64,000 bases of DNA from JARFVT01 sp036677425 (GTDB lineage Bacteria > Pseudomonadota > Alphaproteobacteria > UBA8366 > Aestuariispiraceae): positions 248,001-312,000 of the forward strand of contig JARFVT010000013.1 of assembly GCA_036677425.1 (NCBI GenBank), given 5' to 3'. Position 1 is the first letter of the stretch; the number at the start of each line of letters is the position of its first letter. The notes below the pieces were generated by a model. That model did no database searches, was not told the origin of the DNA, and saw only the letters and a program-made list of their open reading frames with translations. Positions 24,757-34,006 of the stretch are shown here, piece after piece. The position numbers and the translations under genes were made by a program.

Positions 24757-25602
24757 TTATAAGCCCAATTTTTTACAAAGCATTAAAGATAATATTGATG
24801 AATTTAATGTATATATATGAAAATCCTTAACGCCCTCTTGGCGCAACTTATGGCAAAGTTCAAAGGCGGTATCAGTAGCAATTTTAATATGCTCTTCGCT
24901 ATTTGGCTGTAGTTTTTCAAATTTTTTAACCAGCCAATCTGGTAAAGTCGCGCCGCATCTTGCGGAAAATGCCTTTAATGAGCGGATATTAACAACGGGC
25001 AATATGCCTGCAACCAGTGGTGCTGTTATTCCTATTTTGTCCATATTATCACGTAGGCGTAAAAAATCTTCGGCATTAAAGAAATATTGGGTTATGGCGC
25101 GATCTGCACCGGCATCAAATTTTGATTTTAAATTATTAATATCATCTTCTATATTTTTTGAATCTGGGTGAATTTCTGGATATGCCGCGACTGATATATC
25201 GAAATCAGCAATTTTTTTTATTCCTGATACTAGATCTGCAGCATTAATATAACCATCTGGATGCGGCATATATGCGCCACCTTCTACCCTGCTGTCGCCA
25301 CGCAGAGCAATTATGCGTTTTATACCGTTATCCCACCATGATTGGGCAATGGCATTAACATCGGCTTTTGTTTGGTCAACACAGGTTAAATGTCCCGCTA
25401 CATCTAAAGCATAATTGGATTTAATGGTTTTTAATGTTTCATCCGTTCCATCTTGTTCTGATCCGCCCGCACCATATGTTACCGAGGCAAATTCAGGGTT
25501 TAAATTAGCCAAATTACCAACGGCTTGCCAAAGATTAACAGCGCTTTTTTCCCCGCGTGGTGGAAAAAATTCAAAACTTATATTTAAATCTGAACGTGGC
25601 AT
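24757..25602 (-). CDS. metF: 5,10-methylenetetrahydrofolate reductase
   Basis: 281 residues, full length for the short bacterial MetF. FEFFPPRG (residues 10-17) holds the catalytic Glu; GGSEQDGT, ALRGDS and TQYFFN are FAD/folate-binding blocks. It makes 5-methyl-THF for homocysteine methylation. It follows the ArsR-methyltransferase gene by 55 bp in the same direction, a linkage common in alphaproteobacteria. Confidence 0.92.
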   Translation of the reverse strand: MPRSDLNISFEFFPPRGEKSAVNLWQAVGNLANLNPEFASVTYGAGGSEQDGTDETLKTIKSNYALDVAGHLTCVDQTKADVNAIAQSWWDNGIKRIIALRGDSRVEGGAYMPHPDGYINAADLVSGIKKIADFDISVAAYPEIHPDSKNIEDDINNLKSKFDAGADRAITQYFFNAEDFLRLRDNMDKIGITAPLVAGILPVVNIRSLKAFSARCGATLPDWLVKKFEKLQPNSEEHIKIATDTAFELCHKLRQEGVKDFHIYTLNSSILSLMLCKKLGL

Positions 25603-25657
25603 TATATTACTCGTATTTTATTATTTAAATTTGGTATGCTATATTATTTATATCGAT

Positions 25658-26587
25658 TTAATTATTTTTTACCCCTTGCCAAATGCCAATGGACATTGAT
25701 TGGCTTTTAATGCGCAATAAACATTGATAATCAAGCTCGGCATTTTTCATTAATGCTTTGATTTTTGCATCGTTAAAACCCAACCATTTATGGGCATGGT
25801 CTTCGCGTAAATATTCTTGTGTATGTGGTTCAAAATCCACCAAAATAACCTTGCCATTTGGTCTTAATAACCGGCTTGCCTCTTTTAAAAGTAGATCTGG
25901 ATATTCGGCATAATGCAACACCATATGTATGGTTATCATATCAAAATAATTATTATCATATGCAATGTTATACATATCGCCATGACGTAACTCTACATTA
26001 GGATATTGAGTTTTATCAATATTTGCCCGTGCAATTGTTAGCATCTCATGGGATTTATCAATGCCAATCGCTTTATCTACTTTGGGTGATAGAATTTTTA
26101 AAATATGACCAGTTCCTGTGCCAATATCTAATAATGAGCCAATTTTACCAATGGTAATATTATTTAACAAAGCGGCATCGATCTTATCATTATCAATATG
26201 TAATTTGCGTAATATTTCCCAGTCGGCGGCATTGTTGCAGAAATATTCATCGGCAAGCTTGGAACGTGATTGTTTTATTTTTTTAAGCTTATCAAGATCA
26301 TTAATTAGAATTTGGCTATTTTTTGGTATTAGCCCAACGATTATTCGGCCTAATTCCATATTTTTTGAAGAATATGGTGTTTGATAATATGCCCAATTTC
26401 CCTCTTGGTTGCGCTCTAACAAGCCCGCTGTTACCAATAATTTAAGATGTCTTGATACACGTGGTTGGCTTTGGTCTAATATGGCAACAATATCGGATGC
26501 CGTTAATTCCGCATGGGCGCAAATAGCCAATATTCTAAGCCTTGTTGGCTCGGCAATTGCGCGTAAAGATTTTAATAGTTTATCCAT
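25658..26587 (-). CDS. ArsR-type regulator fused to SAM-dependent methyltransferase
   Basis: 309 residues. Residues 1-95 form an ArsR winged helix (EPTRLRILAICAHAELTASD, QPRVSRHLKLL). Residues 140-300 form a class I methyltransferase: LLDIGTGTGHILKIL (SAM-binding motif I), DMITIHMVLHYAEYP, and a typical C-terminal VDFEPHTQEYLRE. No ArsR metal cysteines are seen. Located first in an operon with metF. It could repress methionine-cycle genes and use SAM or SAH as its signal; this is inferred, and a methylated substrate is not known. Confidence 0.88.
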   Translation of the reverse strand: MDKLLKSLRAIAEPTRLRILAICAHAELTASDIVAILDQSQPRVSRHLKLLVTAGLLERNQEGNWAYYQTPYSSKNMELGRIIVGLIPKNSQILINDLDKLKKIKQSRSKLADEYFCNNAADWEILRKLHIDNDKIDAALLNNITIGKIGSLLDIGTGTGHILKILSPKVDKAIGIDKSHEMLTIARANIDKTQYPNVELRHGDMYNIAYDNNYFDMITIHMVLHYAEYPDLLLKEASRLLRPNGKVILVDFEPHTQEYLREDHAHKWLGFNDAKIKALMKNAELDYQCLLRIKSQSMSIGIWQGVKNN

Positions 26588-26729
26588 TTTATATCCATAT
26601 TAATTTGATATAACAATATCCTTATGTCGATTAATTGCAAGTAAAAAGAAAAATATTTGACTGTAATTTATTATTTGTTCATTAATTAGTAATTTAATGT
26701 GATAACATATGGTGGAAACATGCTGTGAC

Positions 26730-26744
26730 TAGGTCCTGACCCTA
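26730..26744 (+). repeat. Interspersed 15-bp repeat, copy 2
   Basis: TAGGTCCTGACCCTA followed by ATCTTTATT, matching copies at 7095 and 40275. The rest of the 307-bp gap 26588-26894 holds no gene that I can support. Confidence 0.6.
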
Positions 26745-26894
26745 ATCTTTATTCTTCAACATCGAAATTGAATATTTATTCAAATTTAAATATATATTAA
26801 AATGGTGTTCTTGCTGATAAAGCATATCGATTATTGTCAATGATATTAATGTCTCAGAACATTTAATTATATAAACATAACGGAAATAATAGTG

Positions 26895-27896
26895 ATGGCA
26901 AAACATATCTTTCATTGCTTGGATGGTCATACTTGCGGTAACCCAGTAAGGGTTGTTAAATCTGGTTCGCCAATTCTTTCAGGCGATAACATGGCGGAGA
27001 AGCGACAAAGTTTTTTGTGTCAATTTGACTGGATAAGGACGGGATTAATGTTTGAACCGCGCGGTCATGATATGATGTCGGGGGTGATTTTATACCCACC
27101 ATGCGATAGAAAAAATGATGCTGGAATATTATTCATTGAAACCAGTGGTTGTTTACCTATGTGTGGTCATGGTACTATTGGTACGGTTACGATTGCCTTG
27201 GAAAATAAATTATTAATACCAAAAAAAAATGGTCAATTGCGGTTAGAGACCCCTGCTGGATTGGTGATTGCTAATTATTTGGAAAAAGATGGTTTCATTC
27301 AATCGGTACGTATCTTAAATGTTGCGTCATTTCTACATTCACAAGAACTGGATATTATTTGCCCCGAATTGGGGGCATTAAAGGTTGATGTGGCCTATGG
27401 TGGTAATTTTTACGCAATTATTGAACCACAAAAAAACTTTGCCGATATGGCAGATTTTTCCGCGCTTGATTTGGTTAGAATAAGTCCAAAATTGCGTAAT
27501 GCTTTGAATGATAAATATAAGTTTATTCATCCAGATGACCCAACCATTAACGGGCTTAGTCATATTCAATGGACAGGCAAGCCAATTGACAAATCAGCCG
27601 ATGCCAGAAATGCAGTTTTTTATGGTGATAAGGCAATTGATCGTTCGCCTTGCGGCACGGGTACATCGGCACGCATGGCGCAGCTTGCCGCAAGGGGTGA
27701 TTTGAAATGCGGTGATGATTTTATTCATGAAAGCATTATAGGGTCAATATTTAAGGGCAGGGTCGAAAGCATGACCGAGCTTGGTAAATATGACGCAATT
27801 ATTCCAAGCATAGAAGGTTGGGCGCAATCGACTGGTTATAATATTATTACTATTGATGATCGCGACCCCTATGCGCATGGTTTTGTTGTTGTTTGA
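26895..27896 (+). CDS. Proline racemase-family protein, likely 4-hydroxyproline 2-epimerase
   Basis: 333 residues from the ATG at 26895 (a GTG lies one codon earlier). The two catalytic cysteines are present: C90 in MCGHGTIG and C253 in DRSPCGTGTSA. Length and the N-terminal DGHTCGNPVRVV fit hydroxyproline epimerase, which converts trans-4-hydroxy-L-proline to the cis-D form. No other hydroxyproline-degradation genes are adjacent; proline racemase proper is the alternative. Confidence 0.85.
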   Translation: MAKHIFHCLDGHTCGNPVRVVKSGSPILSGDNMAEKRQSFLCQFDWIRTGLMFEPRGHDMMSGVILYPPCDRKNDAGILFIETSGCLPMCGHGTIGTVTIALENKLLIPKKNGQLRLETPAGLVIANYLEKDGFIQSVRILNVASFLHSQELDIICPELGALKVDVAYGGNFYAIIEPQKNFADMADFSALDLVRISPKLRNALNDKYKFIHPDDPTINGLSHIQWTGKPIDKSADARNAVFYGDKAIDRSPCGTGTSARMAQLAARGDLKCGDDFIHESIIGSIFKGRVESMTELGKYDAIIPSIEGWAQSTGYNIITIDDRDPYAHGFVVV

Positions 27897-27954
27897 TATG
27901 TTTGCTTTGTTAGGCTATATAATTTTATAATTTTAATATAATAGGTTTTATAAA

Positions 27955-28902
27955 ATGGCATCTGGTTCAGTAAAAGTTGTTATAGCGGCATTGATAGGCA
28001 ATGGTTTGATCACTATTTGTAAATTTTCTGCTGCCAGTTATACTGGTTCATCGGCAATGTTTAGCGAGGCGGTGCATTCGCTGGTCGATACCTGTAATCA
28101 GGGTTTATTATTATACGGTATAAAGCGTGCGGCAATGCCAGCTGATGCTACTCATCCATTTGGTTATGGCAAGGAATTATATTTTTGGGCTTTTGTTGTC
28201 GCATTATTGATATTTTCCGCTGGATCTGGCGTATCGATCTATGAAGGCATTCATAAAATAAGTGATCCAAGCCCAATTACCGACCCATATATTAATTATA
28301 TTATTTTAAGTTTAGCGATGGTATTTGAAGGTGGCGCATGGTGGATTGCCTTTAAGGAATTTAATAAAATTAAAGGCGATGATAGCTTATTTAAAGCCAT
28401 GCGCGATAGCAAAGACCCCGCATTATTTACCGTATTATTAGAAGATAGCGCCGCCATGCTTGGGCTTGCGGTTGCCTTATTGGGGATTGGAATTGGTCAT
28501 TGGCTTGATATGCCGATATTTGATGGTATAGCATCATTAATCATTGGTATTATTCTGGCAATTGCAGCAATTTTATTATTGATTGAAACCAAGGCGTTGT
28601 TGATTGGGGAGGCGGCATCACCACAGGTTTTACAAGATATAAAGCAGTTTATCACAGCCAATAAACATGTGGCTAAAATCAATGATATTTTAACAATGCA
28701 TCTAAGCCCGCAAGATATTTTGGTAAATTTAAGTATTGATTTTAATAATAATGCCACGGCAGATCAGGTAGAAATTGCCGTAAGCGAGCTTGAAATATCA
28801 ATCAGGGAAAAACACCCTGCCATAAAGAGAATTTTTATCGAGGCACAAGGCTGGCAGTCGCATTTAGCAAATAAAAAACTAGATCAAAATAATATGGCTT
28901 AA
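27955..28902 (+). CDS. Cation diffusion facilitator family transporter
   Basis: 315 residues with six hydrophobic segments. HSLVDTCNQ (metal-site helix, HxxxD) and HPFGYGKELYFWAF are the CDF signature of the ZnT9-like branch. LLEDSAAMLG supplies the second acidic site. The C-terminal cytosolic domain follows at about 220. It exports divalent metal, probably zinc or manganese, in exchange for protons. Same strand as the preceding epimerase gene, 58 bp apart. Confidence 0.86.
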   Translation: MASGSVKVVIAALIGNGLITICKFSAASYTGSSAMFSEAVHSLVDTCNQGLLLYGIKRAAMPADATHPFGYGKELYFWAFVVALLIFSAGSGVSIYEGIHKISDPSPITDPYINYIILSLAMVFEGGAWWIAFKEFNKIKGDDSLFKAMRDSKDPALFTVLLEDSAAMLGLAVALLGIGIGHWLDMPIFDGIASLIIGIILAIAAILLLIETKALLIGEAASPQVLQDIKQFITANKHVAKINDILTMHLSPQDILVNLSIDFNNNATADQVEIAVSELEISIREKHPAIKRIFIEAQGWQSHLANKKLDQNNMA

Positions 28903-28907
28903 CCTTA

Positions 28908-29934
28908 TTATTCACGTCTGCGGCGGCGTTTTCGTCTTGGTTCATTATCGCCATTATGTGAATGCGGTGAAGGGGCATTTGTTAATGGGCCGAGGCTTTC
29001 GATTATTTGTTCTTTTGTTGGTTTTTTGCCGTCATTAGATATATAACCTTCAAGGCTGTCTTTTATCGCCTTGACAATAACCCCATCTGAACCACAACAT
29101 CCGCCAATGATACGCGCACCGCAATCCAACGCCATACGTGCATATTTTCCCATAAGTTCAGGCGTACCAGTAAATTTAAATTCGCCATTGCTAAATTCAG
29201 GAATACCACAATTTGCCTTGGCAACAATAATCGCATCATCATCCATCACATCGGTTATTGCCGATATGCTGATGATGCTTTCAGTTGGGCCAAGGCCACA
29301 ATTTGCGCCAATTGCTGTTGGTTTTATAGCTAAGTTATTTAAATTTTTATATGCTTCTTCAGGGGAAATGCCCATCATGGTTTTACCATTAGTATCAAAT
29401 GTCATGGTAACCACAATTGGTTTTCCCGTTGTTGCCGCACCAGCAACAGCGGCTTCGCTCTCTTCCCGGCTTGACATGGTTTCAACCCATAAAATATCAG
29501 CACCACCATCAACTAAGCCCTGTGCAGTTAGGGCAAAAGCCTTAGTTGCCTCCGCAATGGTTAATGGTCCTAATGGTTCAAATAATTCACCCGTAGGGCC
29601 AATTGAGCCACCAATTATTATCTGACGTTCGGTTTTATCGGCTATTTTTTTTGCACAAGCAGCCGCCGCCTTTGATAATTCATAAACACGATCTGCGGAT
29701 TTATGTAATTTAAGACGATATTCATTAGCACCAAAACTGTTAGTTAAAATAATATCTGAACCTGCATCGACATATTCTTGATGCACGGCCTCGACCCGTT
29801 CTGGGAAATTGACATTCCAAAATTCAGGCGCATCACCAGATTGTAAACCAAGGTTAAACAGACTTGTTCCCATTGCGCCATCTGCAATTAAATATGGTTT
29901 TTTTTGCTAAAGTTTCTAATAAAATATTACTCAT
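28908..29934 (-). pseudogene. Homocysteine S-methyltransferase (betaine/MetH-type), frameshift in A-run
   Basis: The ATG at 29934 gives MSNILLETLAKK; a run of eight A (29898-29905, T on the plus strand) then shifts the frame by one base relative to PYLIADGAMGTSLFNLGLQ, which continues intact to 28908. With seven A the protein would be about 341 residues. Zinc ligands are present: ANCGLGP and GGCCG. It belongs to the family of MetH N-terminal/BHMT-like enzymes, remaking methionine from homocysteine; betaine is the likely donor in alphaproteobacteria. The C-terminus ends in an Arg-rich tail (PRRKRRRRRE). Only a downstream start would otherwise be used, losing conserved residues. Confidence 0.85.
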
Positions 29935-29984
29935 AATATATGCTTCATTTCGGGGTTAATTATCGACATCTATATTTTTATTTG

Positions 29985-30584
29985 CTATTTAATCATCGAT
30001 AAAAATTCACGTCTAACTTCTTTATCGGTTTTAAATACACCTAACATTCTGCTGGTAATTGTTGCAACGCCCGCCTTATGAATGCCACGAGTTGTCATGC
30101 ATTGATGCACCGCATCAATTATAACTCCAACTCCTTTTGGTTGTAATGCCTGTTGAATAGTATCAGCGACCTGCACTGTCATTATTTCTTGTGTTTGCAG
30201 ACGTTTTGCATAAATTTCCAATACGCGGGCAAGTTTTGATATTCCAACAACACGATTATTTGGCATATAGGCAATATGGGCAACGCCAATTATTGGTGCA
30301 ATATGATGTTCACAATGGGATTCAAATGGTATGCTACGCAACATCACCATTTCATCATAGCCTTCTGTTTCTTCAAATGTGCGTTTAAGCTCTGCCATTG
30401 GGTCAATTTTATAGCCTTGAAAATATTCATCATAGGCACGTACCACGCGTGCAGGGGTATCTTTTAGCCCTTCGCGATCTGGATTATCACCGCTCCATGC
30501 GAGTAATATACGTACGGCGGCTTCGGCTTCGGAACGCGATGGCCGATTGTCTGTTATCTTTGGCTGTTTGACGGTATCAAGCAT
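29985..30584 (-). CDS. folE: GTP cyclohydrolase I
   Basis: 199 residues, full length. Zinc ligands C91 and H94 (SHCEHHIAP) and C162 (HQCMTTRG) are all present. It converts GTP to dihydroneopterin triphosphate, the first step of folate synthesis. GAAAG precedes the ATG. Homocysteine methyltransferase follows 50 bp downstream, linking folate and methionine genes; it may also serve queuosine synthesis. Confidence 0.95.
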   Translation of the reverse strand: MLDTVKQPKITDNRPSRSEAEAAVRILLAWSGDNPDREGLKDTPARVVRAYDEYFQGYKIDPMAELKRTFEETEGYDEMVMLRSIPFESHCEHHIAPIIGVAHIAYMPNNRVVGISKLARVLEIYAKRLQTQEIMTVQVADTIQQALQPKGVGVIIDAVHQCMTTRGIHKAGVATITSRMLGVFKTDKEVRREFLSMIK

Positions 30585-30841
30585 AAAATTATTTCTTTCG
30601 ATGATGTGGGCAATATAAATATTACTGATTTCATAAATATATGCTATAGTATAATTATTTTAAAGGCAAAATCATATGTTATATGTGATATATTGTTGAT
30701 AGCAACACGCAAGTCAATAATAACGGCGTTGTTAAATTTAAAAATATAATATTTATCAAAATTATTATATTAATTATAGCATGAATATTGAATTACAATT
30801 TAATATATTACCAAAGATTAATATAACGGTTGATTTATAGA

Positions 30842-31273
30842 ATGCTGGATGATTTATATAATAAAAAAATATTGCAATTAGCATCTGGGCTTAATAAAAA
30901 TATTCGCATATCAAATCCAGACTGTAGTGCCATATTAAGAAGCCCTGTTTGTGGTAGCAGTATAACCATTGATATTAAAATGAATGATGATGTTATCTGT
31001 GCTTATGGTCATAAAGTTCGTGCCTGTACATTAGGTCAGGCTGCTGCTGCTATCATGATGGCAAATGTAATTGGGAAAAATAAATTGCAATTATTAAAAT
31101 TACAATCACAAGTTAATTCTATGTTAAATGGCGGCGATGATCTTCCCGATGGTTGCTGGTCTGATTTGAATATTTTACAATCAGCAAGTAAATTTAAAAT
31201 CCGTCATGGTTCAATTATGTTACCATTTAATGCAATAGTAATTGCCATAGAAATGGCAGAAAATATATTATGA
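30842..31273 (+). CDS. NifU/IscU-like iron-sulfur scaffold protein
   Basis: 143 residues from the ATG at 30842 (MLDDLYNKKILQLA, the usual start of this family). Three cysteines suited to hold a cluster: SPVCGSSI, RACTLGQAAA and DGCWSDL. Alphaproteobacterial members are annotated as cluster assembly scaffolds, distinct from IscU of the isc operon. The stop is immediately followed by the yidD ATG. Confidence 0.8.
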   Translation: MLDDLYNKKILQLASGLNKNIRISNPDCSAILRSPVCGSSITIDIKMNDDVICAYGHKVRACTLGQAAAAIMMANVIGKNKLQLLKLQSQVNSMLNGGDDLPDGCWSDLNILQSASKFKIRHGSIMLPFNAIVIAIEMAENIL

Positions 31274-31531
31274 ATGCGTGATCCCATTGCCTTTATATTA
31301 CGAATATTTATTTTATTCTATCGTTATACATTATCAGCCTTTATTGGTCGTAATTGTCGTTTCGCGCCCAGCTGTTCTGAATATGGATTAGAAGCAATAG
31401 AAAAATACGGCGGTATTAAAGGAGGATATCTTGCAATTAAACGTATTTTGCGTTGCAACCCATGGGGTGGGCATGGTTATGACCCCGTGCCAGATGATTT
31501 AATGCCAGATAAATATAGCGATCAAGAATAA
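31274..31531 (+). CDS. yidD: Membrane protein insertion efficiency factor
   Basis: 85 residues with the family hallmark NCRFAPSCSEYGLEAIEKYG and CNPWGGHGYDPVP. YidD assists the YidC/Sec insertion of inner-membrane proteins and associates with the membrane through an amphipathic helix. The start touches the previous stop (TGAATG). No rnpA or yidC gene is next to it, unlike in many genomes. Confidence 0.92.
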   Translation: MRDPIAFILRIFILFYRYTLSAFIGRNCRFAPSCSEYGLEAIEKYGGIKGGYLAIKRILRCNPWGGHGYDPVPDDLMPDKYSDQE

Positions 31532-31555
31532 TAAAAATAATCGAATGTTATTAAT

Positions 31556-32248
31556 ATGCCTGTTCCAGTTAAATTATCAATAATAATTCCCACGTTAAAT
31601 GTTGCGGCAACTATTGAAAATACAATCGTATCATTATCGATTGGCAATCAATATTTTAACCAAGAAATAATCATGGTTGATTGCGGGTCAAGTGATGCGA
31701 GCCTAGAAATAGCAAAAAATTTAAATATTAAAGTTATTATTGCGCCAAAAGGTCGCGGAGGACAAATAGCGCATGGGGTGATGAAAAGTGATGGTGAATG
31801 GATTTTATTAATTCATGGTGATACGTCATTAGATCATGGCTGGGCATTGGAAATTGATAATTTTATCCAGCGCGATGATGCCAAAAAAATTGGTGGTTAT
31901 TTTAAATTTTCATTAGATGATAACCACCCAAAGGCCGTAAAAATGGCAAAAATTGTTGCATGGCGCGCACGGGTATTTGGATTACCATATGGTGATCAAG
32001 CATTTTTTCTCAGTAGAAAATTATTAAATAAAATTGGTGGTATTTCGCCAATAGAATTGATGGAAGATGTGGATATGGTTCGGCGAATAGGGCGAAAAAA
32101 TTTATATGCCTTTAACAGCAAAGCCATAACAAGTGCGGTTCGATATTTAAAATCTGGTTATTATCGACGTGCTTGTTTACATTTATTTTGTTTGTTTTTA
32201 TATTTTATTGGTTTGCCTATAAAATTTATTGTTAAAATATATGGATAA
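31556..32248 (+). CDS. TIGR04283-family glycosyltransferase
   Basis: 230 residues, GT2-like: LSIIIPTLNVAATIENT, MVDCGSSDAS, APKGRGGQI, HGDTSLDHGW (DxD-type site) and ELMEDVDMVRRIG. The pattern fits TIGR04283, a family named for arsenosugar biosynthesis in some clusters but also found without arsenic genes. C-terminal hydrophobic stretch (LHLFCLFLYFIGLPIKFIV) could bind the membrane. Paired with TIGR04282 next. Confidence 0.82.
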   Translation: MPVPVKLSIIIPTLNVAATIENTIVSLSIGNQYFNQEIIMVDCGSSDASLEIAKNLNIKVIIAPKGRGGQIAHGVMKSDGEWILLIHGDTSLDHGWALEIDNFIQRDDAKKIGGYFKFSLDDNHPKAVKMAKIVAWRARVFGLPYGDQAFFLSRKLLNKIGGISPIELMEDVDMVRRIGRKNLYAFNSKAITSAVRYLKSGYYRRACLHLFCLFLYFIGLPIKFIVKIYG

Positions 32249-32259
32249 TATGTGATTTA

Positions 32260-32904
32260 ATGGATAATCATTTAGTTGTTTTTGCCAGAGAGCCACGTTA
32301 TGGCAATGTTAAGAAACGTTTGGCCCGTGATATTGGTAAAGCTAAAACACTACATTTTTATCGTAGCCAGCTGCAATATCTATTACGGCGTCTTGGTAAT
32401 GAAAAATGGATAATTTGGTTTTGTATCACACCTGATACGGCGGTTAAATTAATGGCTAGATATTCGTATAACCGATATATTTATCATAAAAACTTACATA
32501 TTATCCCGCAGGGAAATGGTGGAATAGGCGATAGAATGTTGCGGTTTCTTGGTGATGAAATATTGCCTCCAGGGCGAGTGGTAATAATCGGAAGTGATAT
32601 TCCAACCATTCAAAAATCACATATTAATAAGGCATTTAAATCATTGGGTAATAATGATTGCGTTTTTGGTAAATCAATCGATGGTGGTTATTGGTTAGTT
32701 GGATTAAAAAGATTACTACCATTGCCTAGTAGTTTTATGAAAAATATCCGCTTTTCAAGTTTGCATGCCTTACAAGATAGCATCAATAGTCTGCCAAAAT
32801 ATTACAAGATCAAGATATTAGATCAATTAGAAGATATTGACGATGGGAAATCATACGAAGAATGGCTGCGGTTAAATAAATCTAAAAATATAATTAATTT
32901 ATAA
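32260..32904 (+). CDS. TIGR04282/DUF2064-family glycosyltransferase
   Basis: 214 residues: AREPRYGNVKKRLARDIG, GDRMLRF, VVIIGSDIPT and FGKSIDGGYWLVGLK are the conserved blocks of this nucleotide-sugar or nucleotidyl transferase-like family. It starts 11 bp after its usual partner TIGR04283. The substrate is unknown here, since neither ArsM nor ArsS is encoded in the window. Confidence 0.82.
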   Translation: MDNHLVVFAREPRYGNVKKRLARDIGKAKTLHFYRSQLQYLLRRLGNEKWIIWFCITPDTAVKLMARYSYNRYIYHKNLHIIPQGNGGIGDRMLRFLGDEILPPGRVVIIGSDIPTIQKSHINKAFKSLGNNDCVFGKSIDGGYWLVGLKRLLPLPSSFMKNIRFSSLHALQDSINSLPKYYKIKILDQLEDIDDGKSYEEWLRLNKSKNIINL

Positions 32905-32911
32905 TATTTTA

Positions 32912-33847
32912 TTAACCATCCATTTTCATTCTGGCAATTAATGCCTCATGCACTTTTGACGAATGTTGATTATCCACTTGGCAGGTTCCAGCGGCCTCAT
33001 GTCCACCACCATCAAATGCAAGGCATAATTCACCGACATTGGTTTTTGATGTTTTGTTGAATATGGATTTTCCAATGGCAAAAACTGTATTTTGTTTATC
33101 CTTGCCCCATATAATATGCATTGAAATATTGCAATCTGGAAAAATTGTATAGATATAAAAACGATTTCCTGGCCATATTATATCTTCGTTACGTAGATCA
33201 AGTGAAATAATATTTTTTTCAACCTTTGCACAGCGTTTTATCTGATCAATAAATTTAGCCTGACTATCTTTATAAAATTTAACTCTTTCAGCAATATCAG
33301 GTATTTGCAAGATTTCTTCGATGGGTTTCTTGCGGCATAAATCGATTAATTGCATCATTAAATCATAGTTAGATATTTTAAATTCTTTAAATCGACCAAG
33401 TCCAGTTCTTGCATCCATAATAAAATTTAATAACATCCAGCCGTTGGGATTGGTAACATCTGACATTTCAAGCTGTGCAGAATCGCCTTTATCAACCGCA
33501 TCAAGCAATGCATGGTCAATATTTGGAAATTTCTTTGCGCCGCCAAAATATCGACATATAACATGTGCCGCCGATGGCGCGTCGCCATCGATTATATGGT
33601 TGTCGCGATTGCCAATGCGTACGGTTTCTGAATGATGATGATCAAAAACCAAATGCGCCCCTTCGACAAAGGGTAAGTTAGCAGTTATATCCATATTGGT
33701 AATTTTAGTCGTACCATCTTGCATATCTTTTGGATGGACAAAATTTATTTCGTCAATCATATCCAATTCGCTTAATAATGCCGCACATACCAGCCCATCA
33801 AAATCACTTCTAGTGACTAAACGATATTTATCATTGGCATTAGGCAT
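32912..33847 (-). CDS. DHH-family phosphoesterase
   Basis: 311 residues from the ATG at 33847, which has GGGAG 8 bases upstream; an earlier in-frame TTG lacks a site. RSDFDGLVCAALL (motif I), FVHPKD, VFDHHHSE (the DHH motif), DAVDKGDSA and a C-terminal DHHA1-type GGGHEAAGTC are visible. Such enzymes hydrolyse small phosphoanhydrides or short oligonucleotides; this subgroup is often called exopolyphosphatase-like. Substrate not known. Confidence 0.82.
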   Translation of the reverse strand: MPNANDKYRLVTRSDFDGLVCAALLSELDMIDEINFVHPKDMQDGTTKITNMDITANLPFVEGAHLVFDHHHSETVRIGNRDNHIIDGDAPSAAHVICRYFGGAKKFPNIDHALLDAVDKGDSAQLEMSDVTNPNGWMLLNFIMDARTGLGRFKEFKISNYDLMMQLIDLCRKKPIEEILQIPDIAERVKFYKDSQAKFIDQIKRCAKVEKNIISLDLRNEDIIWPGNRFYIYTIFPDCNISMHIIWGKDKQNTVFAIGKSIFNKTSKTNVGELCLAFDGGGHEAAGTCQVDNQHSSKVHEALIARMKMDG

Positions 33848-34006
33848 ATACAGCTCCCGCAAAATTAATTTAAATATTAGGTAACATAATTAAATTATAA
33901 TGTTCCTAGGTTATTAAACATTTAAAATTTATATTACACAATGAATAAAATTATATTTTTAATATATAATATTAAATAATTTATTAAATATTATATATGC
34001 TAATTA

